From Tridacna crocea (Eukaryota; Mollusca; Bivalvia; Cardiida; Cardiidae): a stretch of 64,000 bases of DNA. Both the position numbers and the translations under genes were made by a program. The DNA lies in assembly GCA_943736015.1 (NCBI GenBank), contig OX031058.1, forward strand, positions 5,223,001-5,287,000. The letters are read 5' to 3'. Positions within the stretch are counted from its first letter, which is position 1, and each line of letters opens with the position of its first letter. The notes beneath the pieces were generated by a model that was given only the letters and a program-made list of their open reading frames with translations, did no database searches and had not been told where the DNA came from. This document shows, piece by piece, positions 40,601-55,600 of this stretch.

Positions 40601-43600
40601 TTTGGTGAGAAACATCGAGATATGACTTACCAGTTTATCTCTGAATGAACTGATATCCGACTCCAAATTTCCTGTAGTAGCTTGTTGATTATACAGGTCT
40701 GATTCTAGTTCCTCAATCTGAAGAATATAGTGAAGACAGCTATACTATTCTTAGCCTAACAGCCCCCCCCCCCTCTTTTTTTTTAACAAATGACTTCATC
40801 ATAAGGCAGATTTATCCTTGGACATTCAAAAAGTTGAACATTAGCGAAAAGTTTCGACCCAGGCCAGCCTTCGTGTACTGTGCAGGCTGACCTGAGTCGA
40901 AACCTTTAGTACATGCATTAACCCATTACCACACAATCCCTACTTTTGACGCCCCTGAGAAAGAAGCTTTTTGTTTAATACAGATGGCTGCTTAGTACAA
41001 TTTAACACAGGTAACCATTAGACGGTATGTGGTAAGCCTTGATATGAATATCTTGATATGAAAATTGCACAGACGAGACACAGTTTATGCACCTTTTTTT
41101 TTTTTTAATAACCTGTTCACTAACTTGGATTTTTAATCTTATCTAGATTATCAAGGTCTAGTGTCATTCTTCAAATTTCTAATTTCAAAGAACATAACTC
41201 CTGATTGGTCAAACCATTTGGTCTAGCCAATTAGAAATAGTCTTACTTTTTAAATCTAGAATTCAATTCAAAATGGTTGGTGAATAATAGACCAGTTCCA
41301 TACCTTTTTATCCTTGACCTGCATCTCATCTTCTAAATTTTCTTTTTCTTTGGTGGCAATAAATAGTTGTTCTTCTAATCCTCGAATGATTCCTGTCATA
41401 GACACAAATTATATCCTTATTTCACAGCAAATAACAGTTCCCTATCTCTATATATAAACCATTCCTATTCTTTAAGAAAAAAAATCCATAACAAAGAAAT
41501 AAATGTACACATGCATAACAGAAATACAGGGACCGGACAAGATTTGAATCTGGAATGCCTGGATAAAAGGCCAACACCATAACCACTTAGGTACAGAGAA
41601 TTCTCCCTAATGCAAGTTGTTAGATATTGTATGTAAACCGGAAAGAAGCCATGTATGAAGAAGTGGTTTCCTATAACATACCCTCTCTTAACCCTTTACC
41701 CTATAAGGCATTTCTATGGTATCTCTAATTGACGGTAAACAACAGCAAGGATGAAGCTGTTTCTTATGTGTATATGACACGTTTTGATAACATAGAAAAT
41801 ATTGTGGCAAAAGGTGAAATTGCTCATGACGAGCAATTTCACCTTTTGCCACAATGTTTTCCAAAGGCTTCTACAAGCAATGCGTAGAAATGAGTATCTA
41901 TGGAGTAAAGGGTTAAAGTCATTATTTTATCAATAACCCAAAGCCTTATTAGGCAGAAAGTCTATCTTTGGACAACAAATGGGATGAATGACTCAATGGC
42001 CAATCCAGGATGAGCCCACATCTTACGAACAAAGTCTGTAACAAAGAAATGAATTATCAAATGCATAATAGCAGAATTAAAGGGAATGGGAAGGATTTGA
42101 ACCAAAATTGCCTTGACAAAAGTCCAACACCATGACCACAGAGCTAAAGAGAATTCTTCCCTAACACAGATGTTTGGTATTGTATTTTAAATAGGAAGAA
42201 GCCATGCATGAAGGAGAGGTTTCCCGTAACACTATGATGGTAATTCATCAATTCAAATACAGTGGTAGTGTAAGTAGGAAAAACATCACACAGTATCTGA
42301 AGGATTTACAGTGATCCATAGTATACAGCTAATAAAAACTAGTTAATGTCCTCTACTTATCAAGTGAATCCTAAAAGTTTTCAAATGACTGTAGATACCT
42401 GTTATAGGTAATGAAAGTTCTAGTAAAAAGGGTTTCCACACATCCCTGTAATGCATTACTCCTTTCCCACATGACAAGATTTTGGCCTTGTCTGAACTGA
42501 AAGCATCTGCAGACAACATTTTCAATGTGGCTCAAATCATGCAATTTTTCTTTGATAGGGAAGAAAACATTGTGGGAAAAGGTGAAAATGCATTTTCTCC
42601 TTTTCCTACAAGGTTTTCAAAAGGCTTCTTTCCTAGGGGTGTCAAAAGTCGGCATTAATTGTGTAGTACAGAGTTATAACAAGCAAGTCATCACAATGAT
42701 TGTAGATCAAAACCATAGGTCAGACATAATACAGCAATAAACCCCTCTCACAGACTACAAAATTTCACACTTTTCCATATCAAAAAAAAATTACAGACCA
42801 AAATAATTGAATGTGGCTAAAAATAATAAGACTGGTCTTGAAAGGTTGGAAAACTTTGTAGGAAAAGGTGAAAATGCTAGCCACCAGTATTTTCTCCTTT
42901 TCCCACCACATTTTCAGCTGGACTCTTTTTCAGGGTTATTTAAACTCAAAATAGTTTGATAAATTCTTTAAACAACTCATACCTAGAGCTTCTTGTTGTC
43001 CTGACTTCTTCTTCTCACCCTGAAATGTTGATATACAAACTCATTGACCTTTATCCCTTTGCTACCTGATTCCGAGTTTTAATGACCTTGACAGAGGTGG
43101 CTTTTGAAAATAACGTGGGAAAAGGAGAAAATGCTGTTAAACAGCATTTTCTCCTTTTTCCACAATATTTTCTATGCTATGACTCAAAAATTTCTTGTTT
43201 TAAATGACATTCATTTTGTCCTCTGCAAATAGTTACAATTTGGCCAAACCTCAACTTTTGTCAAGTAGTAGAAAATTAACCCATTAAAGTCATGCAGATG
43301 ACACTTTATTTGATAATTTCTTGCAGTGGACCAGTTATGAGATCATTTTTGCACAATAAGAAGCTACTCATAATCAGGAATTTCTCTCTTAGCTGACGAG
43401 CCAAGACCCGGTAGCTTAGTCGGCAGCATACAACTTTGTTTGAGATCAGGGAGACCAGCACTGTTTTATTGGATATTGCAAAGTTTATTAAAGCTTTGAT
43501 AGCAGGCAATACAACAAATCCGTTGTTAAGATTACAGAAACAAGCACTGTTATATAGGGTAAAATTCCAAGCTTACTTACCCTACAAGAGCAGGCAATAC

Positions 43601-46600
43601 AGGAAACCAGCAATACAACTGTCGTCGATAAAACAGAAACCAGCACTGTTATAGTGGGTGACATACCAAGAGGCTCCTGTTCAAGCACTGATTGAAGGGA
43701 TGGTGGTAACTGTAAAACCCAAGACCAACCCATTGAGAATTATAAACATCTTTTATTGTGTTTGTAGATCAAGATCAGATTGTCCATACTGCCAGTGCAG
43801 ATATAGATCACAATGTACAAAATATGCAGTTAAACCATATTTCATAATTTTTCATAACTCTTTTCCACACAACAAAATTTTAGACTGGTTCAAATGGAAA
43901 GCATTTGCAGAAGACAAAACAAATGTGACTAAAGAATTGAAATTTGTTTTAGGAAGGGAAGAAAACATGGTAGAAAATAGAGAAAATGCTGGTTACCAGC
44001 ATTTTCTCCTTTTCCCATAATGTTTTCAAAAGGCTTCTTCCCCATGGTCTTTAAAGTCATCATTGTGTGGTAAAGGGTTAAAGGCCAAATAGTAGCAAAA
44101 GGTGCACAAAGTGGGTGGTAAAATGCAACTGAATTAAATCATACCATCTGAAAATGTGGAAATCATTGTGATGACAATCTTTAATTTTACAATTGATCAC
44201 TTGCACCATCGATCACTTGTTGGTCACTTGCATGAAAATTAATCTAATACTAGGTCAAAAGCTTCCAGGTCCCTGTATCTTTTGTTTACTTTTCTTACCT
44301 TTAAGATTTCATTTGCCTACAAGCAAACTCACAACTACACCAACCATGCAAGAACAGATTTTATCACATAACCCCCCTTGTTTTCAGTGTAATATACCCA
44401 TTACAGATTTTCTTACCTTAGACACATTTTATATCATATCTGTGTGAAGTCATTTTTCATGTCATTTTGTACGTATTTCGAAGAAGTAAATGGGTTTTAT
44501 GGATATTATCATGGTTGAACTTATGAATGTTTTTGCATCATCTGATCTATATTTTGTGAAATGTAGTTATGTGATAAAAAGAATTTGACATTCATGGATT
44601 GAGATAAAATTTTAGTAAATATGTCAAGGAAAAATGTCATTAAGCTCGCCAAAGGATCCATAATAACATTTCCCTTGACTCGTTAGATAAAATCTTATCT
44701 CAAAAGCCTACTCATGTCAGATCCTATATATCATCTCAATATTTTTACATTGTATGATTTAAATTTAGATGAATTTTTAACACCTCAATGTTTACTTTTG
44801 GCCAACACTGGGAATCTAATTCAAATTAGGTTGGTTCAGCCTGGTATTTACTTAACAAGATATGGAACTAGGAAAGTCTATTAAAAAAAAAAGTTAAGAA
44901 ACACTTTAGGGAGGAAATAACCAAATTGAACTAAATTTGATTTGAATGGTGTTTTACGCCACTTTGAACATTATTTCATTCATATCACGGTATCAGCTCA
45001 TATATTCATGTTTCCTGGGTTTCACCAGTACTAGGCTGGGATCTGAAGTGTCTTGCCCAAGGACACTCTTGTGAAAAAAAACCACTGGAGCTAGTGAGGA
45101 TCAAACTTGGGACCTCCAGGTCACGAGTCCTGCATGTCACCACTGAGCCACACAGAACCCCAAATTGAACTTCTACTATTTAGTAAACATTTGGGTGAAA
45201 GAAGCTACTCCTTGCAACCAGTAGTTGCTCCTTTATCTGAAATGTTTGTGTAAGCTGTGCACTACAGACAATCAAAATGTTGTGTTCAAATTAAGATTTA
45301 ACCATTCCTGAAACAACCCCAGGGAAAGAAGGCTTTCTGACAAATTATCAGATAAGAAGAAAATGCTGGTAACCACCATTTTTTGTTTTATCCATGTTTT
45401 CCATCTCATCAGTGAGCTTAAGCTCATTTTGGGCCAATTGTGACCTTGTCATCATCTGCAGCGGCTTTTAACATGAAAGTGTTAAAATTTGTTATTAATT
45501 TTGGGAAAGAGTTGAGCATTATTCAAACAAAGGAAAAATATACTCACCATGTCAATAAGAGCCTTGATTTTGGGCTCATAGTACTGTAAAGACAAAAACC
45601 CTGCTTTAGACACAACCTCCTCATCTAGGCCAGGGTCTGGCACCTTTCTAGAATTAAGAGCATCTATAGCATAATCACTTGGTATTGAGTCTTCATTGGC
45701 ATTCAAAGGCTGTTTTGCATGATCTGATATAGGAATGGCTGTGGACCCTTCTGTTGGGATGCCTGTAACAGCCTGTTGTTGTTGTTGCTGCTGTTGCTGT
45801 TGTTGTTCAGTTTGTTGATGGTCGTGCTGGTGATGGTCTTCAACATGTTGATGGTTTTGTTGTTCCTCCATCTTCCTGTGTTCTTGATTGGATTCTCTGT
45901 GTCTGATTTCATTTTCTCTCCTATTTCTTTCTGCCTCTATTTCCTCCTGACTTTGTGTATTTATACTATCAATATGACCTTGTCCTTCAAGGGGGTGACC
46001 TTCCTCATTGGGTATTTCTGCACTTGCACCAGTAAGAAAACTTGAGCCAGAAGACAGTGGTTTCCTGGACATGAAACCACCACCTTGGTATTGATTTTGA
46101 TCTAGAGAAGGTTGAACTTGTTCCTGTACATTATCACTAGCGACACTGACATTTTCAGCAAGGTTTCCTGATTCATTGTCTATACCAGAGCTAACAGACT
46201 CTACTGTATGTGTGCTTGCAGTGTCTTCATGTGGATTTACATAATTGAAGGATGTGCCAAGAATCTGCACTTTATTTGTCTCTTGTGTCTCTCCCACTGG
46301 CTGTTGATCAAGAACTGAAGTAGGTTCTAAGTGTACTCTGTTGTCAACTTTATCTCTGAGTATTTGACCATTCACATCCTGGCTACCTTCATTAAGTGGT
46401 TTATAGTCTTCTCCTACTTCAGGGGTAAATGTGGTTTGTGTCTGCTGATTATTTATTTCTCCTAAGTTTGCTGTGTAAGCATGGACATCTTCTGTAGCAG
46501 TGGCCTGGATATTGTCATTCTCTTGACTTGTTGGTGTCACATCATCAAAATAATCTGAAGGAAAAACAGTCCCATCTATTGTAACATGTGCATCTGAGTT

Positions 46601-49600
46601 CAACACAGAATCAGCTGTTTCTGTTTGTTCAGTAGCTGAAGATTCAGAAATCTCATCTAAACCTGGAGTTTGATATGTATCTGTGGTTTGATCAAGATTT
46701 GGAGTATCAGTGGCATCAGTCAGATCAGGTGTTGAGACAATTGGTAAAGTTTCTCCTAAACTGGATACAGCTGTGCTTTCAAAGCTTGATTGAACTGTTT
46801 CATGAATGTTTTTATACAGTGGAGTTTCATCAATTACATTTGTAGCCCTTATATCTTGCTGAGTGGATAATTCACAATTTTCTAAAGGAACAGTAGTACC
46901 AGCTATCACAGTCTGGCATGGTTCATCAGCTGACTGTGCCATCTCCTCTTTTGGAATTGGCTGTTGTTCAGTGTTTATAGTCTCTGAAGGAAAAGAGGTG
47001 CTTAATTCAATAGATGTAGTGTCAAATTGTTTTGGCACCTCAGAATGGTCTACCCTGTCGGACACAGACTTTTCATCTTTTGTTTCCTTGGTCTCGATAT
47101 TTTCTTTGTGAGTTTCTCTAATCTGAACATCAGAATCTTTATCTACATGAATTGTACTGTCTGACTGTTTATCCGGAAGAAAATCACCTTGTTTTTCTGT
47201 TCCTTTATCTACTGATGGTGGTGAATATTTTGCCATTTCTTCTACTTCTCCTGTAGGGTGTCCTTTACTGCTATCAAAATCAGACTTTCCTTGAACTTCA
47301 CCACTTTCATCCACAAATCTTAAAGCATCATCATCCAGGGTTCCATGTTTCTCCGTTTTTTCTTCAACAGCATAATCTTGGCCATCAGCTTCTTGCCCTG
47401 CTAGTTCATCTCTATCATTTTGTCCAATCTCAGTATCATCCTTAACACCAAGATCTGTTTCATCAGTCTCTCTCTTAATCTTTACACTATTTTCTGTTTC
47501 TCTTTGTTTTTCCTCCACAGTGTTTTCATCAGTTCCTGTCAATGGCTCTTGAGTCGTGTCCTCTGTTTTTCCAAATGGACTGATAAAAGCTGGAATGAAA
47601 CAAAATTTGCTATAACTCATTACCAAACAACAATATTTTAGACTTATCCAAACTGAAAGCGTTTGCAGACGGCAAAATAAAAGTGACTGAAAATTTGAAA
47701 TTTGTTTCGTGAAGGTTAGAAAACATTGTGGGAAAAGGAGAAAATGCTGGTTATCAACATTTTCTCCTTTTCCCACAATGTTTTCTAAAGGATTCTTTCT
47801 CAGGGCTGTAGGGACTACCGGTATGTGGTTATGGGTTTACTTTTTATCAAATGATAAATTCTTAGACTTGAAAGTGTTGGCAGAAATAAAAATATAATGT
47901 GGCTCAAATGCTGGAATTTGAGCTTCCAACAGCAGGGAAAATTGTGGGAGGCCAAGAAAATGCTAGTTACCAATCAGGAAAGCCACAAAAAAACAGTTTC
48001 AATACCTTTTTTTCAAAGTATACCTTAAAAAAACTCACAGTGTACATTCAAGGTCAGACGGTGCAGAGTAATAAAACAAATTAGTGTCTGAAAAAGACTG
48101 AATTGAAAGGACTGTGAGAAAAACAAAAAAGTTGGCAATGAACTTTCTCTTTTTGCAAAAACATTTTCTATGCATTCAAAAATCAAATTTCAGCATATGA
48201 GCTAATTTGATGACAACAAAATGCTTTCAATATGAAATTAGTGATGATTAATTCCTAGCACAAAACAATATGGTTCACAAAACTTCAAAATATGGGTATA
48301 TCGAATCTGTACATTAACCCTTTACCACACAATGCCGACTTTTAACGCTCCCTGAAAAGAATCCTTAGGAAAACATTGTGGGAAAAGAAGAAAATGCTGG
48401 TAACTATCATTTTCTCCTTTTCCCACAATGTTTTCTTTCCTATCAAAAAAACATTACACATTTGAGCCACAATAAAATCGTCGTCTGCAAATGCTTTCAA
48501 TCTGGACAAGGCCTGAATTTTGTTGTCTGATAAAGGGTTAAGTGTTTCCTCTAGTTAATGGCTACCAGAATATTTTTTCTGTCCTTAAGATTAAAAAATT
48601 ATGCATGCATTTGCTTTTACACACACACACCACACCTTTAAACCTTTTTGCAAAAATCCCAATTTCTAATGACTCTGGGGAGAAAGGCTTTTGAAAATTT
48701 TTTGGATAAAGGAGAAAAATGCTTTTAACCAGCATTTTCTCTTTTTCCCACAATGTTTTCTGCTCAAAGAAATACTTCATCATTGGAGTCATATCCATGT
48801 TGTTGTCTTCAACTGATTTCAATTTGGATTGTTCTAAAACTGCATAGCTTGGTGAAGAGTTAAACATTGACCCTTGAAAGAGTGGAAAGTGTGGTAGCAG
48901 TATTTTCTCCTTTTCCCACAATGCTTTCAAAAGCTTTCCTTCTTGGGATCCTTGAAACTCTTCATGAGACTGTTAGGTACTTGTTAGTAGTTTATCTATA
49001 CTGTACTACAACGTACAATTACTACAGACAAAACAACATACTCTAGCTACTGTGCATAGATTCAGTACAGTGGTTTAGAAAAAGCGTGAGTCTTTCATAG
49101 AAATCTAATAACTAATCAAACTATTTTTAAGCCCCTTCAGGAAATTGAAATGGCATTTGAAAAGTATGCATTTTTCACAAAAATCCTGAACTTATATTGA
49201 TGAAAAAATGAAAACAAGTGAATTTTGTTAAAGAAAAAAATACAGGACAAATAATGAAACACAATGGCTGAGCCCAGTAGCACAGCCATTAACTTACATT
49301 ATTTCATGCTTTCCGATAGTTTATTGAGAAATACTGATGAAATATTTTTCAATATTTCATTGTTACAACCACTGAAAATACTGATTTTCATGTTCTTTCA
49401 TAACCCTTCATTTGAAGCCAGAAACAGTTGTTCCCACACACTAGTTACTTAGGTAACATGCCAGTGCCTCACAACCAGATGGAAAAATGAAGTAATTTAC
49501 CATACTTTTCTCACACTTGATGTAATATTGTAGTGCTTTGCTATGCCAAGGGGTACGCCACAGGGTATGACCCTGGGAAAGAAACCTTATGAAAACATCG

Positions 49601-52600
49601 TGAGAAAAGGAGAAAATGTTGGAAACGACATTTTCATTTTTTTTTGCAATGTTTTGTACACTATCAAAGAAATATTTTGCCATTTGAACCAGAATGAAAT
49701 TGCCGTCTGCAAATGCATTCAATTTGAACAAGGCTGAAATTTTGTTGTTAGGTAAAGGCTCACAAAGAGAATGTGAAGATGAAAATTTAAATAACAAACT
49801 ATAATACTGCACAAGTTAAGCTTTAACCCTTTACCACACAATGATACTTTTAACAACCCTGAGGAAGAAGCCTTTTGAAAACATTGTGGGAAAAGGAGAA
49901 AATGCTGGTAACCAGCATTTTCTCCTTTTCCAACAAAGTTTTCTACCCTATCAGAGAAAAATTGTGTCATGCGAGACACTTTGAAAATGTTGAATGAAAC
50001 TGATTTCAATTTGGTTAGGTCTAAAATTTTACAGTGTTGTAAAAGGTTAACCCTTTTCCAGACAACAAAATTGTAGACTGGTCCAAAGTGAAATCATTTG
50101 CAGGTGACATATCAGTTTGGATCAAATGATGAGATTTCTCTTTAAAAAGTCTAACAAAAAAAGTCTGTAACAAAGAGACAAATAAATAAATGCATGGCAG
50201 AAATAAGGGACCAGGCGGGATTCAAACCCCATATCTCCCGGACGAAAGGCCAATACCTTAACCACTGAGACAAAGAGATATCTCTCTGACACAGAAGTCT
50301 GGTATTGTATTTAAATTGGGAGGAAGCCATGCATGAAAGAGTGGTCTCCAATAACACACACCCTCTAAAAGTCATTATTTATTGATGACTCAAAACCTTA
50401 TTAGGCAAAAAGTCCGTTTTTTGGACAACAAATGGGATTAAAGGCTCAATGGCCAATCCCAGATGAGCCCCCATCTTACAAAGTCTGTAACAAAGAACAA
50501 ATAAATGCAAATCTCAAATACAAGCTGCATCTGTTGGGATTCGAACCCTTGTAGGGACAATAACTTCGTTTTCCTAGAATTAAAAGACCAATACCATAAC
50601 CACTGAGCCAACGAGATATCTCTCTGATGCAGTTGTCAGGTATTAAATTTAAATTGGGATGAAGCTATGCATGAAGGAGTGATCTCCCATAACAAAAGGT
50701 TAGAAAAACATTGTGGGAAAAGGAGAAAAAGATTTTTAGCAGAATTTCCTACCAGGATCAGTAAGTCTTTTCAAAAGCTGTTCTTTTTTCTAAAGGTCTA
50801 TAAAACTTGGGATTGCATGGTGAAAGTTAACTCTTTACCAAACGAAAGAATTTTTGACTGGTCCAAATTGAAAGCATTTGCAGACGACAAAAATAAGTGC
50901 GACTCAAAAATTGAAATTTGTTCTAAGATGGGTGGAAAACATTGTGGGAAAAGGAGAAAATGCTTGTCACCAGCATTTTCTCTTTTTCCCCACATTGTTT
51001 TCAAAATATTCTTTTTCAGGGCCATGAAAACCAAGGATTGTTTGGTAAAGGATTAAGTAATCAAATCCATAATTCAACCTTCTGCTGCTTATCATGACTC
51101 AGGGGTACTTTTGTGAACAGGGTGGATCAAGATCACATTGCACAAAACATTCAGTGTGATCTTAGATCTTCACAATCTGATACTGCTACCTAGAATAATA
51201 GAGTGTTTAACAGAGTATATCTAAGATCCAACTACAAATTTTGTGCTATCTGATCTTAATGTGAGTAATTACTAGAATGGTAATTTTTGTTTTTAAGCAC
51301 ACACACTGTAATGATTAAGTAATAATGTAAATATCAATGGTTAACAGTATTTTAGTGTTGTTAGTCAGTGTATTAATTCAGGCTAACAAGTACTTTACCT
51401 TCATCTTCGTCTGAAAAATATCATGCAAAAATAAATAAAACTATACCAAAGTTAAAATTTCACAGAAAAAGAAGAGGTTGAAAAATACCAACAGAGAAAA
51501 GATCTATGATAACATTTTTAGTCTTATTATTTCAAAGTTTGGGGTCACCTAAAGACTTTTTTTTTTTAATCTCAAATTTTCTCTTCTTTCTTATAAATAG
51601 AAGAGCATGCATATCAATGTTATACAACTCATTTCCTCTATTAACCCAATACCACACAATCCCTACTTTTGACGCTCCTGAGAAAGAAGCCTTTAGAAAA
51701 CATTGTGAGCAAAGGAGAAAATGCTGGTAACCAGTATTTTCTCTTTTTTCCACAATGTTTTCTATCCTTCACAAAAGAAATTTCAAATTTTCAGTCACTT
51801 TTATTTTGTCGTCTGCAAATGCTTTCAAATTGGGCAAGCCTAAAATATTGTTGTGTAGTAATGAGTTAAACATGATGGTGCTATCTTCAACCTCAGACAA
51901 ACTTGGCACAATATCACAGAGAACAATACCAAATGGTTAAATTCAAAGTAACACCACTGTACCACAAGACAATGTCTTTACAGAGACAAAATATCACAAT
52001 ACATTTCTCTGGGATTAGAAATAAAGTCAGAATTTATCCAATACCTCAAAATAATGCTAAAGGTTACTTGAAAACAAAGCAAAATAAAATAAAGACAGTA
52101 AAACCATTACAACACAATCCCTACTTTTGGCGACCCTGAGAAAGAAGCCTTTAGAAAACATTTTGGGAAAAGAAGAAAATGCTGGTAACCAGCATTTTCT
52201 CTTTTTCCCACAATATTTTCTTCGCTTCACAAAACAAGTTTCAAATTTTCAGTCACTTTTATTTTGTCGTCTGCAAATGCTTTCGATTTGGACAAGCCTA
52301 AAATTTTGTTGTTTTGTACAGAGTTAAAGACAAAGACAAACCCAATCATTTGAACCACAGACTGTGTGTCATCTACAAGTGATTTGGACAAACCTAAAAT
52401 TTTGTCATTTGCTATAGAGTGAAACTTACCATTAAACATACTTCCAAACAATGATCCTTCCTCTTCCTTACTCTCATCAGCAAGTTCAGTTTCATCAGCC
52501 ACAGCCTCATCATCTATCCCTGCATCATCTGTCTCTTTATCAACTAATCCTTCATCATATGTGTGCTCATCAGGTGACCCTTTATCATTTGCCCCTTTCT

Positions 52601-55600
52601 CATCTGTCCCTATGTCATTTGCCCCTTTCTCATCTGTCCCTTTATCATTTGCCCCTTTCTCATCTGTCCCTTTATCATTTGCCCCTTTCTCATCTGTCCC
52701 TATATCATTTGCCCCTTTCTCATCTGTCCCTTTATCATTTGCCCCTTTGTCATCTGTCTCTTTATTGTCTGACCAATTGTCATCTGTCCCTTTATCACTT
52801 TTGCCTGCATCATCTTTTGCCTTTCCATCTGTTTCTGTATCATGTGCCTCTTTATCATTTGTTTGTTTATCATCAAACCCCTTATCATCTATGTCTCCAT
52901 CATCTACCACATGATCATCTATTCCTGCACCAACTGCTTGTTTATCATCTTCAACACCATCTTCAACTTCAGTTTCGTCTTTCCAAAGGTCATTTCTTTC
53001 AACAGCATCTGCTTTGCTCTTATCTTCCTTTGATTCAGTTTCCCAAGCCTCTGCTTGATCTTCTGGCTGAGCCTCTGCTTGATCTTCTGGCTGAATATCT
53101 TGTTTTACATCTGTTCCTTCATTTTCAGTGTGTTGTACCTGGTCAGCAAGATCTGCATCTACCTTTAATGTTGTTTCTTTTTCTTTCTTATCCTCACCAT
53201 CAAGAGTAAAATCTTCCTCTTTTTCTTTTGGTACATTATCATCAGCATCTTCTACATCATCATCATCCAAAAAATCATCCTCAAGATCTGTTTCATCTGT
53301 AATCCAAACAATTATTTGCCTGTGCAACTTTTGGGAAATCACACAATAATAATCATTTGCAATGACATTTTGAAAAAAGTAAAGCTCTAGGAATATTGTT
53401 CAGTTCTTAACCTTTGACTCTTTACCCCATTAGGCATTTCTTTGGTATCTCTAATTGACCCTAAATAACAACAAGGATGAAGCCATTTCTTGTGTGTATA
53501 TGGCACCTTTTGATAGTGTAGAAAACATTGTGACATCGTCACGAGCAATTTCACCTTTTGCCACAATGTTTTCCAAAGACTCCCACAAGCAATGCATAGA
53601 AATGAGTATCTATAGAGTAAAGGGTCAATACATTGAATTTATAAGACAGACAACTATAATGCATGTGCAAATGTTGCCATTTCACTACTGTTTGGCAATA
53701 ACAGGAATCAAAGTTTCAGTTTGTATCTAAGATCAGATAGCATGTTCTGTGCTGTCTGATTTTGATCTACATTGTCTGCAAAATTGGCTTTAGTTGGTTC
53801 CAGCAATCAAAGGATATAAAATAAATTTTCTACCACCATTATGCTTAAAAGTGATTCATACCATACCATATACAAAAGCAGTATTTGTTTTTTAAGAACA
53901 TTTACTACCACCATTACAAGAAGAAAAAGGTTTAAATAAAAAATTAGAAACAAACTTTTGAAATAAAGCATTTTGAGATTTTGTGTTGCAATGTGGAAAA
54001 TTCAACAAGTATCTATTGTTGTAAGATGAACAATATTGATCACCTTGAGAAGGAATAACAACTTGATGAAGATGAAAGCTATAAATAAAAGCTGATGAAT
54101 AAATTACCGTTACCAGCATTTTCTCCTTTTCTCACAATGTTTTCAAAGGCTTTCTTTTTCAGGGTTGTTAAAGGTTGGGATAGTGTGGTAATGAGCTAAC
54201 CCTTAACCACATAATCCCCAATTAATGACCCTAATGGAGAAAACCTTTAAAATAAAACTTTGGAAAAAGGAAAAAAAGTGCTGGTCAACAGGATTTTCTC
54301 TTTTTTCTCCAACAGGATGGTCAACAAGATTTTCTCCTTTTTTTTTCACACTGTTTTCTTCCCTAACAAAATATAGATTGTACTTCCACTTATGAGTTTT
54401 TTCCCAAGCTAAAACATATTTCAATTTTTGAGTCACATCTTTTTTGTCAACTGCAATACTTTTAATTTGGACAAATCCTCAAATTTTGTTATCTAAAAGT
54501 AAAAATGCTTTTTAAACCATACAATCCTGACTTTTAGCAACACTGAGAAAGAAGTTTTTGATAAACATTGTGAGAAGAGGAGAAAATGCTGGTAACCAGC
54601 ATTTTCTCCTTTTCCAACAATGTTTTCTACCCTCCCCAGAACAAATTTCAGATTTCCAGTCACTTTTATTTTGAAGTCTGCAAATGCTTTCAATTTGGAA
54701 CAGTCTAAAATTTTGTTCCTTGGTAAAGAGTTTTAAAAAAGCTATGTAAACCATGGAGGACTGAAACCACATTTTCAGATTATTGGGTCAATAAAATGAG
54801 GGAACAAAGATTGTAGTAACTGCTGAGGACTTAAACTCTCATATTTAACTATACCTTCTTCATCTGTTTCATCATCAAGATCAGTGTCATCAACTACTTT
54901 TTTGTCATATTTAGTATCAGTTGTCTTCTCCTGCTCTTCCACCTTCATATCTTCATGACCATCTCTTGGATTTCCATCTTTCTGTTCATCAGACTGAGTT
55001 TCAGCATTGTCACCTCTGTTGATTGGCACATCTTTATCACCTGTGTCAGTTGGCACATCTGTTTGACTTTCTATTAACTTCTCATCTGTTTGCTTATCGG
55101 ACTGTTCAGCAGGAGCACCTGTGTCAGTTGGCAATTCTGAATCTGTTGGATCATCGGAGACTTCAGTATCATCTATTTCTGTTTCATCTTCTTCAGGTCT
55201 TTTATTAACAGTTTCCTCTTTTTGTTCAGGCTGAATCTGTTTTCATTAGAACAAAATATAGGCTATTTCCACTCATAGAACTACTATTATAAGAAGGCAA
55301 TGTACAAACTAACTTGTTTAGAATTACAATGCAGTGAAAAAGGAAACTGCTCAACATGTAACAAATTATTGCTATTTTTCCCACAATGTTTCCTATATCA
55401 TTAAAAGAACAGTTTCTTTTGAATATTTGTATTTTCTGAAACATGCCACTATTATCTGCATCATCATAAACTGTCCTGTTACAATTGAGCCAAGCTCTGG
55501 GAAAAAGGGGTTTAACTATTTACTACACAATCCTGAGTTTTCACGACCCTGAAAGAAAAGGCTATTGAAAACCTTTTCCCACAATGTTTTCTACCTTATC

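Noticed and set aside
47590-47776. N-terminal extension of the large E8 frame
   Set aside because: It reads through the acceptor into the intron and the PCM at 47610.
52451-53209. 252-codon open frame on the plus strand rich in H, L and P
   Set aside because: It is the antisense of the E6 acidic repeats; periodic composition keeps the opposite strand open and there are no splice or start features.
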